62,404 bases of DNA, taken from assembly GCF_028274965.1 (NCBI RefSeq), contig NZ_JAQCNO010000053.1, positions 1 to 62,404 on the forward strand. Reading direction: 5' to 3'. This DNA is from Natronomonas sp. GTDB lineage: Archaea; Halobacteriota; Halobacteria; Halobacteriales; Haloarculaceae. Numbering within the stretch: the stretch's first letter is position 1; the number at the start of each line of letters is the position of its first letter. The translations under genes were made by a program, and so were the position numbers. The notes below the pieces were generated by a model. That model did not search any database. It was given only the letters and a program-made list of their open reading frames with translations, and was not told the origin of the DNA. This document shows, one piece after another, positions 1 to 9,500 of this stretch.

Positions 1-1076
1 TCCCGGAGCTGTCGGGCGATCCCGAGGGCGACGTCGCGGGTGTCGCCGACGGTCAGCACGTAGTAGTCGGTTTCGACGGACTCCTCGGGCCAGACGCCGG
101 CCCGCCGACAGAGCAACGAGAGCGTCTCGTGGCCGATCCCGACGCCGACGGCCGGGGTTGGCTCGCCGCCGTAGCCCTCGATGAGGTCGTCGTACCGGCC
201 GCCGCCGAAGACCGACCGCGAGACCTCCCCCGCGGTGTCGAAGCACTCGAAGACGACGCCGGTGTAGTAGTCGAGCCCGCGGGCCGTCCGCAGCGAGACC
301 GTACAGTACTCCCGGGCGCCGAAGGCCGCGGTCGCCTCGAGGACGGCCCGGAGGTTCTCGACGGCGGCGGCGATCCGGTCGGTCCCGGCGAACGCGACGA
401 GGTCGTCGAGGTCGTCGGTCCCCAACACCGCGTCGAAGGACTCGGCCTCCGAGCGCGTGAGGCCGGCGTCGACGAGGAGGTCGTAGTACGCCTCGCGGTC
501 GATCTTCTCGCGCTTGTCGACCGCCCGGATCGCCTCGGCGGTGGCGACGTCGCTGTCGAGCGACCCGAGGAGGCCGCCGAGGATGTCCCGGTGGGAGACC
601 CGGAACTCGAAGTCCGAGCCGGTGAGCCCGAGCCCGGTCAACACGTCCGCGGCGGCGGCGAGGACCTCGGCGTCGGCGACGGGGCGATCGGAGCCGAAGA
701 CGTCGACGTTCGTCTGGTAGAACTCCCGAAACCGGCCCTGTTGGACCTGCTCGTAGCGCCAGAAGGGCCGCGTCGAGAACCACTTGATCGGCTTTGCGAG
801 CGCGCTTCCCCGGTCGCCGACCATGCGGGCGACGGTCGGCGTCAGCTCCGGGGTCAACGCCACCTCGCGGCCGCCCTTGTCCTCGAAGGCGTACAGCTCC
901 TCGACGATCTCCTCGCCGGACTTCTCAGTATACAGCCCCGTCCGTTCGAGCGCGGGCGTGCCGATCTCCCGGAACCCGTAGCGCCGCACCCGTTCTTCGA
1001 TCGTGTCCGCCATCGCCCGCCGGGCGGACATCTCGCCGGGGTAGAACTCGCGGAACCCTTTCAGGCCGTCGTACAT
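1..1076 (-). CDS. hisS: Histidyl-tRNA synthetase, C-terminus cut by window edge
   Basis: Class II aminoacyl-tRNA synthetase that charges tRNA-His in the cytoplasm. Reading leftward from the ATG at 1076, the protein begins MYDGLKGFREFYPGEM. It then shows the motif 2 region (FWRYEQVQQGRFREFYQ), the histidine-specific segment ARGLDYYTG and the motif SVFGGGRYDDLI. About 358 codons are present. The remaining anticodon-binding part runs off the left end. The gene is divergent from ppc, with 138 bases between the two starts. Identification is secure from the histidine-specific motifs. Confidence 0.95.
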   Translation of the reverse strand, partial: MYDGLKGFREFYPGEMSARRAMADTIEERVRRYGFREIGTPALERTGLYTEKSGEEIVEELYAFEDKGGREVALTPELTPTVARMVGDRGSALAKPIKWFSTRPFWRYEQVQQGRFREFYQTNVDVFGSDRPVADAEVLAAAADVLTGLGLTGSDFEFRVSHRDILGGLLGSLDSDVATAEAIRAVDKREKIDREAYYDLLVDAGLTRSEAESFDAVLGTDDLDDLVAFAGTDRIAAAVENLRAVLEATAAFGAREYCTVSLRTARGLDYYTGVVFECFDTAGEVSRSVFGGGRYDDLIEGYGGEPTPAVGVGIGHETLSLLCRRAGVWPEESVETDYYVLTVGDTRDVALGIARQLR

Positions 1077-1183
1077 GCCGGAGGGTTCGCGGGCGAACCC
1101 CTAAAAGGTGCGATCCCGCCGCCGATCGGGGGAGGCGCCGACCGCGCCGGGGATCGACCGGAAGCCCTCTGTCGATCGAAAAC

Positions 1184-1197
1184 TGTTATTCGTTACC
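1184..1197 (+). promoter_or_regulatory. Putative TATA region of ppc
   Basis: TGTTATTCGTTACC lies about 27 bases upstream of the ppc start codon, the spacing of a haloarchaeal TATA box feeding a leaderless transcript. A 13/14-identical copy lies before the membrane-protein gene at 4856. Confidence 0.45.
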
Positions 1198-1214
1198 GTG
1201 CCCACGAGCCCGGT

Positions 1215-3890
1215 ATGGAGCTGTACCGCCGCGACATCAGTCAGGACATCCGAGAACTCGGCGCGCTCATCGACGACGTGATCGCCGAACAGGGAGCGCC
1301 CGGCGCGTTGGAGACGGTCGAATCGATCAGGACGGCCGCGGCCGGGTACCGCAACGGGGAGGCGGACAGCCGCGAGGAGCTCCGATCGCTTCTGTCCGGG
1401 CTCGACGACGGCGAAACGCTGACCGTCGCTCGCGCGTTCACGACGTACTTCGAGTTGATCAACCTGGCGGAGGAACGGGAACGGGTCCGGGCGCTCCGCG
1501 AGCAGTCGCAGGCGGCGGCCCCCGACGAGGGGCTCGAGGAGGCCTTCGACGCCCTCTCTGCGGTCGAGAAAAGCACCCGAACCCGGGTCTTGGAGGACGT
1601 CCTGATCCAGCCGACCTTCACCGCACACCCGACGGAGGCGCGCCGGAAGACGGTGAACACGAAGCTGCGGACAGTCGCCGGGCTCCTCGAACGGCTCGAC
1701 GAGCGGCTGGTGACCGACGACGAGGCCGCGCGCCTCGAGCGGGAACTCCGCGCGGAGGTGACGAGCCTCTGGCAGACGCCCCAGATCAGAGAGCGCCGAC
1801 CGGAGCCCAGAGACGAGGTCCAGAACGTCCAGTGGTACCTCGAGCACGTGCTCTTCGACGTGGTCGGGGGCGTCTACGGGAAGCTCACGGACCTCTCGCC
1901 GGAGGGGTCCGCGCCGAAGCTCCTCGAGTTCCGCTCGTGGGCCGGCAGCGACCGCGACGGCAACCCCTACGTCACCCCCGAGGTGACGACGGAGACGCTC
2001 GCCCGCCAGCGCGAGGTCGTCATCGAGAAGTACCGCGACCGGATCACCGCCCTCTCGAACACGCTCACCCAAGACCGGACGGAGATCGACCTCGGCGAGG
2101 GGCTGGCCGCCTCGATCGCCGACGACAAAGAGCGGCTCCCGACGACCGCCGTCGACGCCGAGACGCGCTACCCCAACGAGCCCTACCGCCAGAAGCTGCT
2201 GTTGATGTACGAACGGCTCGATCGGGTCGGCGACGTCCGGCCGGGCGGCTACGACGACGCGGAGTCGTTCCGGGCCGATCTCGCGGCGCTGGCGGCGGAT
2301 CTGCGGGCCAACGACGCCGCCGACATCGCCGAGACGCACCTCGATCCGTTCGTCCGGACCGTCGAGACGTTCCGGTTCAACCTGGCGAGTCTCGACCTCC
2401 GGGACCACCGACAGAACCACACGACGGCCGTGGCCGAGGTGCTCGAACGGCAGGGCGTCGACTACGACGGGATGACGGAGGCCGAACGCGTCGAGTTCCT
2501 CACCGAGGCGACCCTCGAGGCGCCCTCGCTCGTCGGCTTCGACGCGACCGAGGGGCTCTCGGAGACGACAGCGCGGGTGCTCAGGCGCTTCGACGCTCTC
2601 GGCGAGTGGCAGCGGGAGTACGGCGCCGACGCGATCGACACCTACTGCATCAGCATGTGCGAGGAGCCATCGCACGTCCTCGAGGTGCTGTTCTTGGCGA
2701 GCGAGGCGGGCGTCGTCGACCTCCCGGGCCACAGCGGGCTCGACGTCGTGCCGCTGTTAGAAACCGAGTCCGCGCTCTCGGGGGCCCGCCGGATCATGGG
2801 AACGCTGTTCGAGAACGAGGCCTACGCCGCCGCGCTCGAAGCCCGCGGAAACACCCAGGAGATCATGCTGGGTTACTCCGATTCGAACAAGGAGAACGGC
2901 TATCTCGCCGCCCAGTGGTCGCTGTACCGCAACCAGAAGCGCCTCGGCGAGATCACCGACGACTACGGCGTCGAGATGCGGCTGTTTCACGGCCGCGGCG
3001 GGTCGATCTCCCGCGGCGGCGGGCCGATGAACGACGCGCTGCTCGCGCTGCCGCCCGAGACCGTCACCGGCGACGTGAAGTTCACCGAACAGGGTGAGGC
3101 CATCGCCGAGAAGTACGCCAACCCGGCCATCGCCGAGCGCGAGATCGAACAGATGCTCAACGCGCAGGTCCGGGCGCGACTGCGCGCGCTCGACGACGAG
3201 CCCGAGCCCCTCGAGGAGGAGTGGATCGAGGCGATGGACACCGCCGCCGACGCCGCCCGCGCTGAGTACCGCAACCTGCTCTCGACGGAGGGCTTTCTCG
3301 AGTACTTCGGCCGGGCGACGCCGATCTCCGTCATCGAGGACCTCAACCTCGGCTCGCGTCCGGCCTCCCGGAGCGGCGAGCGGACCGTCGAGGACCTGCG
3401 CGCGATCCCGTGGGTGTTCGCCTGGACGCAGACCCGGTGTCCGATCACCGGCTGGTACTCGCTCGCGACGGGGTTCGACGCCTACCTCAAGGGCGGCGGC
3501 GACATCGGGACGCTCGAGCGGATGTACGAGGAGTGGCCCTTCTTCCGGACGATGCTCGACAACGCCGCGTTGGCGCTCGCCCGCACGGAGATGGGGATCG
3601 CCGCCGAGTACGCGGCGCTCGTCGACGGGGACCTCAGGGAGCGGATCTTCGGGCGGATCCGGGCCGAACACGACCGCGCCGTCGAGTTGGTGACGGCGAT
3701 CACCGGCCGGGAGTCGCTCCTCGATCGGGGGTGGCTCGCCGAGAGCATCGACCGGCGGAACCCCTATGTCGACCCGCTGAACCTGCTGCAGATCCGGCTG
3801 CTCGCGAACGAGGACCGCTCCGAACTCGAAGAACGGGCGCTGCGGCTGACGGTGAAAGGAATTGCCGCCGGCGTCAAGAACACGGGCTGA
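1215..3890 (+). CDS. ppc: Phosphoenolpyruvate carboxylase
   Basis: Cytoplasmic anaplerotic enzyme that makes oxaloacetate from PEP and bicarbonate. The 891-residue length fits the bacterial-type family. Visible signatures are FTAHPTEARR with the catalytic His, GSDRDGNP, LGYSDSNKENG, FHGRGGSISRGGG and the FTEQGE loop. The C-terminus ends in a conserved KGIAAGVKNTG tail. The ATG at 1215 is chosen because it starts the conserved N-terminus and has a TATA-like element 27 bases upstream. The open frame extends far upstream, but that part is antisense to hisS. A propionyl-CoA synthase-like gene lies 2.7 kb downstream. Both belong to CO2/C3 metabolism, but they are not in one operon. Confidence 0.96.
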   Translation: MELYRRDISQDIRELGALIDDVIAEQGAPGALETVESIRTAAAGYRNGEADSREELRSLLSGLDDGETLTVARAFTTYFELINLAEERERVRALREQSQAAAPDEGLEEAFDALSAVEKSTRTRVLEDVLIQPTFTAHPTEARRKTVNTKLRTVAGLLERLDERLVTDDEAARLERELRAEVTSLWQTPQIRERRPEPRDEVQNVQWYLEHVLFDVVGGVYGKLTDLSPEGSAPKLLEFRSWAGSDRDGNPYVTPEVTTETLARQREVVIEKYRDRITALSNTLTQDRTEIDLGEGLAASIADDKERLPTTAVDAETRYPNEPYRQKLLLMYERLDRVGDVRPGGYDDAESFRADLAALAADLRANDAADIAETHLDPFVRTVETFRFNLASLDLRDHRQNHTTAVAEVLERQGVDYDGMTEAERVEFLTEATLEAPSLVGFDATEGLSETTARVLRRFDALGEWQREYGADAIDTYCISMCEEPSHVLEVLFLASEAGVVDLPGHSGLDVVPLLETESALSGARRIMGTLFENEAYAAALEARGNTQEIMLGYSDSNKENGYLAAQWSLYRNQKRLGEITDDYGVEMRLFHGRGGSISRGGGPMNDALLALPPETVTGDVKFTEQGEAIAEKYANPAIAEREIEQMLNAQVRARLRALDDEPEPLEEEWIEAMDTAADAARAEYRNLLSTEGFLEYFGRATPISVIEDLNLGSRPASRSGERTVEDLRAIPWVFAWTQTRCPITGWYSLATGFDAYLKGGGDIGTLERMYEEWPFFRTMLDNAALALARTEMGIAAEYAALVDGDLRERIFGRIRAEHDRAVELVTAITGRESLLDRGWLAESIDRRNPYVDPLNLLQIRLLANEDRSELEERALRLTVKGIAAGVKNTG

Positions 3891-3986
3891 GTCGCGAGGC
3901 GGCCGCCGGCCGGCGGCCGACCGCCGACCCCCGGCGCGAGCCGCCGTCACTACGTTTTTGTACGCCGCCGCCGCTACCTCAGTGGT

Positions 3987-4772
3987 ATGACGGGAACGCT
4001 CGATCACACGATGATGCGCGTCGGCGATCTCGAGGGATCGATCGACTGGTACCGGACCCACTTCGGCTACGAGCTGAAAGACCGCTACGACGGCGACGGG
4101 TTCAGCATCGCCTACCTCGGGCCCGAGGGCATGGGCGACGAGGAGGCGATGCTCGAGTTGACGAGCAACGAGGGCGACGACGAGGTCGAGATCGGCGACG
4201 CGTGGGGCCACATCGCGGTCCGGGTTCGGGACCTCGAGTCTGCCTACGAGGCGCTGATCGAGGGCGGCGTCGAGGACTACCGCGACCCCGAGTCCTGCGG
4301 CGGCCGGTACGCCTTCGTGAAGGACCCCGACGGCCACGAGATCGAACTCGTGAGGCGCGAACAGGGGTCGCGCTACAGCATCGATCACACGATGATCCGC
4401 GTCGAGGACGCAGACGAGGCGCTCGGGTTTTGGGCCCGGAAGTTCGAGTACGTCGGCGTCGGGCGCTGGGAGGCCGACACGTTCGCGAACTTCTACGTCG
4501 AGCCCAGGGGGGCCGCCGACGAGGCGATGAGCGTCGAGTTGACCTACAACTACGACGGCCGAAGCTACGGCGACGGCGACGGCTGGGGCCACCTCTGCGT
4601 GCGCGTCGATGACCTCCACGAGGACTACGAGCGGTTGGTGCTGCGGGAGGTGCCGGAGGACCGCGATCCAGCCTCCTGCAACGATCTCTACGCGTTCGTA
4701 ACGGACCCCGACGGCCACGAGATCGAACTCCTGGAGCGGGATCCCGACGCCGACTCGCTGTTTCCGTTCTGA
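3987..4772 (+). CDS. Two-domain VOC (glyoxalase/dioxygenase superfamily) protein
   Basis: 261 residues made of two consecutive vicinal-oxygen-chelate modules, about residues 1-130 and 131-261. Each opens with a DHTMMRV or DHTMIRV motif and closes with a DPDGHEIEL motif. The duplicated His and Glu positions (DHTM, HIAVRV/HLCVRV, EIEL) are the usual metal ligands of the fold. Similarity is closest to lactoylglutathione-lyase-like proteins. Haloarchaea use little glutathione, so the true substrate is unknown. A T-rich TATA-like stretch (ACGTTTTTGTAC, near 3952-3963) precedes the ATG. Single-gene unit between ppc and a membrane-protein gene. Confidence 0.85.
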   Translation: MTGTLDHTMMRVGDLEGSIDWYRTHFGYELKDRYDGDGFSIAYLGPEGMGDEEAMLELTSNEGDDEVEIGDAWGHIAVRVRDLESAYEALIEGGVEDYRDPESCGGRYAFVKDPDGHEIELVRREQGSRYSIDHTMIRVEDADEALGFWARKFEYVGVGRWEADTFANFYVEPRGAADEAMSVELTYNYDGRSYGDGDGWGHLCVRVDDLHEDYERLVLREVPEDRDPASCNDLYAFVTDPDGHEIELLERDPDADSLFPF

Positions 4773-4825
4773 GAAGGTCGGATCCGCTTCAGTTGTCCGA
4801 GGGCGGCCCGCGTCGCCGGCAACAG

Positions 4826-4839
4826 TGTTATTTGTTACC
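4826..4839 (+). promoter_or_regulatory. Putative TATA region, near-copy of the ppc promoter element
   Basis: TGTTATTTGTTACC differs at one base from the element before ppc (1184-1197). It lies about 25 bases before the ATG at 4856. Confidence 0.4.
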
Positions 4840-4855
4840 ATGAGAACAGTGACCA

Positions 4856-5809
4856 ATGGCAGTATATCACCCGCTCCGGTCGGCGAGCGTTCGAGTGACC
4901 GTCGTCGTCCTCTGTCTGCTCGTGGTGAACGGCTTTGCGATCCGGCTCCCGCCCGCGGCGGCGAGGCCGCTTTCGGGCCAGGCCTGGCTCGCCCTCGGCG
5001 GGTCGCTCTCGCCGACCGGCACGGGCCTTCTGGCGGGCGGGGTCTGTGTCACCCGGTACGTGCGCCGGGCGGTCTCCCGCGTCGAGGACGAACGGGCGTC
5101 CGTCGAGGCCGAGCGCGACGCGTTCAGGGAGTTCGCCGACGCCGTCGGGTCCATCGACGCCGACGGTCGGGCGCCGACCGGTCGCCCGGCGGCGACGCTC
5201 GTTTCGCCAGAGGTCCGGGACGCACCGACGGAAACGGTTCGGGACGCGTACCGCCGGACGGTGATGGACACGCCCGACTACGAGCGGGCGTACGGCGAGA
5301 GCATCGGAGAGAACATGACCGCCGAGTTGGGCCCGGAGGTCGCGGGGGCGGTGCTCCGCGGCGAGCGGTTCGGCCCCCAACTCAAACGCGCCCTGCACGA
5401 TCGGGCGGCGGTCGCCGCGACGCAGCGGCGGGCGTTTTTGAACGCGCTCGACGGCGAGCGCGACTCGCTGTCGGAGGCACGGCGGCGGATCGAGTCGACG
5501 GCGGTGCCGTTCGACGACGCCCCCGAGACCGACCTCTCCGGGCAGTCTTTCGGGACGCTCGTCGGGTACGACCGGCAGTTGCGCCGGAGCGAAACGCGGT
5601 GTCGGGAACTCCTCGAGGACCGACAGCGCGAGATCCACCGGGCGGACGGGTGGCTCCCCGGGGCCGACGGGGGCGCGGGGTCCCTACAGGAGTACCTCTA
5701 CCGACAGCTCGACGCCACGTTCCCCGCGCTCCGGGCGGCCGCCGAGCGGATCGAGCGGCTCCGGGACCGCCGCCGCGCCGTGGTTCGGGCGGTCGTTCGC
5801 GCGGAGTGA
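4856..5809 (+). CDS. Haloarchaeal membrane-anchored protein of unknown function
   Basis: 317 residues. Two hydrophobic segments lie at the N-terminus (about residues 10-30 and 40-65), followed by a long charged, helix-rich cytoplasmic part. The tract RAVSRVEDERASVEAERDAF after the second segment looks like a coiled coil, and the C-terminus (ERIERLRDRRRAVVRAVVRAE) is also helical. No catalytic motif is visible. It resembles the haloarchaeal DUF7260-type proteins as I remember them; that assignment is unverified. The ATG at 4856 is preferred over one at 4840 because it puts the TATA-like element about 25 bases upstream and gives a normal signal/TM start. The gene converges on the VOC gene that follows, with only 6 bases between the stops. 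Confidence 0.75.
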   Translation: MAVYHPLRSASVRVTVVVLCLLVVNGFAIRLPPAAARPLSGQAWLALGGSLSPTGTGLLAGGVCVTRYVRRAVSRVEDERASVEAERDAFREFADAVGSIDADGRAPTGRPAATLVSPEVRDAPTETVRDAYRRTVMDTPDYERAYGESIGENMTAELGPEVAGAVLRGERFGPQLKRALHDRAAVAATQRRAFLNALDGERDSLSEARRRIESTAVPFDDAPETDLSGQSFGTLVGYDRQLRRSETRCRELLEDRQREIHRADGWLPGADGGAGSLQEYLYRQLDATFPALRAAAERIERLRDRRRAVVRAVVRAE

Positions 5810-5815
5810 GCGGCC

Positions 5816-6427
5816 CTACCGCCCGCGGCCGGCCGGCGCGTCGCCGATCTCCCGCTCGACGACCTCGATCCCGAGTTCCTCGAGGGCCGCGCGCATGTGC
5901 TCGGAGTCGACGTACTCGGCGCCCCGTTCGACGCGGTGTCGCTGCGCCGTCGCCAACACCTCGCCGCGTCTGTCGTCGGGGACGGCGAACTTGTCGGCGA
6001 CCAACTCGAGGGTCAGCCCGTTGTTGTCCTCCGTGTACAGCGAGTGAAACGCCCCGCGGTCGTACTCGCTGACGGGGTAGCCGGCGTCGTCGAGTTCGCG
6101 CGCGATCTCGTCGATCTCGTCGGGGTCGATGCGGAAGGCGAGGTGATGGACCTGGCCGGGGGCGGCGGCGGTGGCGTCGGCCGAGTCGCGCTCGTCGCTG
6201 ACGAAGACGGTGAGCAGCCGGCCGTCGCCGGTGTCGAAAAACAGGTGCGTCAGCTCCGAGCGATCCAGGTTCGGCTGGCTGAGCACGAGCGGCATCCCGA
6301 GGAGGTCCCGATAGAACTCGATCGTCTCCTCGGTGTTCGTCCCCTCGACGGTGATGTGATCCGTTCCTCGCAGCGAGATCGGGCTGTCCGGCGGCTCCGC
6401 GTCGACGTCCGTCGTCTCCCGTGACAT
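5816..6427 (-). CDS. VOC family protein (glyoxalase/extradiol dioxygenase-like)
   Basis: 203 residues. A VOC module starts at LRGTDHITVEGTNTEETIEF and contains VHHLAFRID and the metal-ligand region LTLELVAD near residue 140. It is followed by a charged C-terminal extension of about 55 residues. The first His (DHITVEG), the HHLAF motif and the Glu in LELV are the expected metal ligands. The substrate is unknown. Related haloarchaeal proteins are annotated as glyoxalase or ring-cleaving dioxygenase. A TATA-like element on this strand (GAATATAC, 6459-6466) lies about 36 bases upstream, leaving a very short leader. Divergent from the large CoA-enzyme fusion. Confidence 0.82.
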   Translation of the reverse strand: MSRETTDVDAEPPDSPISLRGTDHITVEGTNTEETIEFYRDLLGMPLVLSQPNLDRSELTHLFFDTGDGRLLTVFVSDERDSADATAAAPGQVHHLAFRIDPDEIDEIARELDDAGYPVSEYDRGAFHSLYTEDNNGLTLELVADKFAVPDDRRGEVLATAQRHRVERGAEYVDSEHMRAALEELGIEVVEREIGDAPAGRGR

Positions 6428-6506
6428 GTACTCGCCGGTGGTACGGCCGCCGAGTTGAAGTATATTCGCCGTCGGGCGGCCGCGGGTCGCCCGCCGTCCG
6501 TCGACC

Positions 6507-6515
6507 GATTTTTCA
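6507..6515 (+). promoter_or_regulatory. Putative TATA region of the propionyl-CoA synthase-like gene
   Basis: GATTTTTCA at 6507-6515 predicts transcription start near 6537. That lies after the ATG at 6529 but before the ATG at 6547, so it supports 6547 as the translation start. Confidence 0.4.
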
Positions 6516-6546
6516 GTGAGCCCGAATCATGCACGGACGACCGTGT

Positions 6547-9500
6547 ATGTCTGAGCACCCGAAGCCCTCGGAGACACCCCGAGACGCCCGATCGAACCCG
6601 ATCCGCAACGCCGACGACTGGACGTCGATGCGCGAACGGGCCCGGACCGATCCCGGGTCGTTCCACGGCGACATCGCCAAACGGACCGTCCACTGGTACC
6701 ACCCCGACGCCGACGCCTGGGCGACGGTCGCCGACGGCGAGTGGCGCGGGTTCGACACCGACGGGGAGCCGACCGCCCTCGAGCGCCCCGCGTCGGCGGA
6801 CCCCTGGGACATCGCGCTCGATGACTCCGATCCGCCGCTGTACCGCTGGTTCGTCGGCGCGAAGACGAACGCCTGTTTCAACGAGGTCGACAGACACGTC
6901 CTCGGGGGGCACGGCGACGAGATCGCCTTCCGCTTCGAGGGTGACCGCTGGGACCAATCGAAAACGGACGGCCGCGGCGGCGCGGTCGTCTCCGAGGCGG
7001 TCTCGCGGCGCGAACTGCTGTACGAGGTCGTCGTCCGCGCGCGGGTCCTCCGGAACCTCGGGCTCGAAACCGGCGACCGCGTGGCGTTCAATATGCCGAA
7101 CGTCCTCGAGCAGATCTACTACATCGAGGCGTGCAAGCGGCTCGGGATCGTGTACACGCCCGTCTTCGGCGGGTTCAGCGACAAGACGCTCTCCGATCGG
7201 ATCGCCGAACTCGACGCCGAGGTGCTCATCACCGCCGACGGCGGGTACCGAAACGCCGAGGCCGTCCCGTACAAAGAGGAGTACGGCGACCCCGCTCTCG
7301 ACGACTACCTGCCGGTCGAGACCGTCACCGCGGTCGTCGACGACGCCCTCTCGGAGCTCGACGCGACGGCGGCGCGCGCCGAGCGGATCCGGGCGGCCGT
7401 CGACGAGACGATCGAAGGAGAGATCACCGTCGATCGGGCCGACGCGATGCGGGGCGTCGGGCGCGCGCTGTCGGATCTCGCGGTCGATCCGGACCGGGCG
7501 ACCGAGATACGGACCGGGATCGCACAGTCGCTCGTCGACGCCGAGCACATCGTCGACGACGTCGTCGTCGTCGAGCACACCGGCCAGGAGATCCAGCTGT
7601 ACGAGCGGGACCACTGGGCGCACGAACTTCACGAGCGAGCCCGCGAGGAGGTTCTCGAGAACGCCCGGAAGGCCGGCTTCGAACTCGACGACGAGGGGGC
7701 GCTTTTCGAACGCTCGGATCGGGGGTTCGTGCGCGCGCTGTGGGCGACAAACAGGCCCGTCCCCGTCGGGGCGGAGTACCCGCTTTTCGTCATCTTCACG
7801 AGCGGTTCGACGGGCAAGCCGAAGGGCGTCGTCCACGTTCACGGCGGGTACACGGCGGGGATCGCCCACACGATGTCGGTCTCCTTCGACGTCGTTCCGG
7901 GCGAGGACACGATCTTCGTCGTCGCCGACCCGGGGTGGATCACCGGGCAGTCGTACCTGATAAGCGCCGCGCTCTCGACGCGGACGACGAGCGTCGTCGC
8001 CGAGGGGTCGCCGCTGTACCCCGACGCCGGCCGGTTCAGTTCGATCATCGAGCGGTACGACGTCGACGTGTTCAAAGCCGGCGTGACGTTCCTGAAGACG
8101 GTGATGGAGGACGAGGGCAACGTCGAGGAGATGCGCGAGTGGTCGACAGAGAGCCTCCGGGTCGCGACGTTCTGTGCGGAGCCGGTCAACGAGGCCGTCC
8201 AGGAGTTCGGCATGGAGGAGGTCTGTCCGTGGTACATCAACTCCTACTGGGCGACCGAACACGGCGGCATCGTCTGGACGCACTTCTACGACAACGACGA
8301 CTTCGAGTTGCGCCCGGACGCCCACACGTATCCGTGTCCGTGGGTCTTCGGCGACGTCTGGACGAAAACGGAGACGGAGGCGGGCACCGAGTGGGAGTCC
8401 GCCGGGTACGACGAGCGCGGCGAGATAATCATCCGCGAGCCGTACCCGTATCTGATGCGGACCGTCTGGGGCGATGGCGACGCGTTCGACCCGGAGCGGC
8501 CGGCCGAGTGGGACGGCAACCGCGAGCGCTTCGAGGACGTGTACTGGGTGCAGAAAGACGACGAGTACGCGTACCTGCAGGGCGACGTCGCAAAGCGCTA
8601 CGAGGACCGCTCGTTCAGCCTCCACGGGCGCTCCGACGAGGTGATAAACGTCTCCGGCCACCGGATGGGGACCGAGGAGATCGAGGGGGCGATGCTGCGG
8701 GACAAACAGCTTACCCCCGACACGCCGGTCGCGAACGTCGTCGTCGTCGGCGCGCCGCACCACGAGAAGGGTCGGACGCCGGTCGCGTTCGTCCAGACGC
8801 GCTCCGGCGAGTCGCTGACGACGGAGGTCGAAACCCGGCTGTCGGCGCTCGTCCGCGACGAGAAGGGCGTCGTCGCCGTCCCCGACGCGTTCATCGAGGT
8901 CTCGGAGTTCCCCGAAACCCGTTCGGGCAAGTACATGCGCCGGATGCTGACGGCGCTTCTCTCCGGGGACCCGGTCGGCGACACGACGACGCTGAAAAAC
9001 CCCGAGGCGATCGAGGCGATCCGGCCGAAGGCCGAGCGGTGGCGGCGACACCAACGCATCGCCCGCCAGCAGGAACTGCTCGACGAGTACCGCTTCTCGA
9101 CGGTCCAGTACAACCCGGTCCCCGGCGCCGACCGAGACGTCGCGACCGTCACGATCGACAACCCGCCGGTCAACGCCCTCACCGAGCGGGCGCTCGACGA
9201 ACTCAACACCGTCGCACAGCACCTCGAACGCCAGGAGGACGTGGGGGCGGTCGTCCTCGCCAGCGAGGGCGAGCCGTTCGTCGCCGGGGCCGACATCGAG
9301 CAGTTCCTCGAGGAGGTCCACGAGCACGGCGAGGCGCGGACGCTGGCGAAGAAGGCCCACGAGGCCTTCGAGAGCATAGAAACGCTCTCGGTGCCGGTCG
9401 TCGCCGCCGTCGACGGCGCGGCCCTCGGCGGCGGCAACGAACTGCAGTTGGCGGCGCACTACACGGTCGCCGAACCCCACGCGACGTTCGGCCAACCGGA

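Noticed and set aside
129-1214. Upstream extension of the ppc reading frame
   Set aside because: It is antisense to hisS and its composition follows the shadow of that gene. PEP carboxylase begins at 1215.
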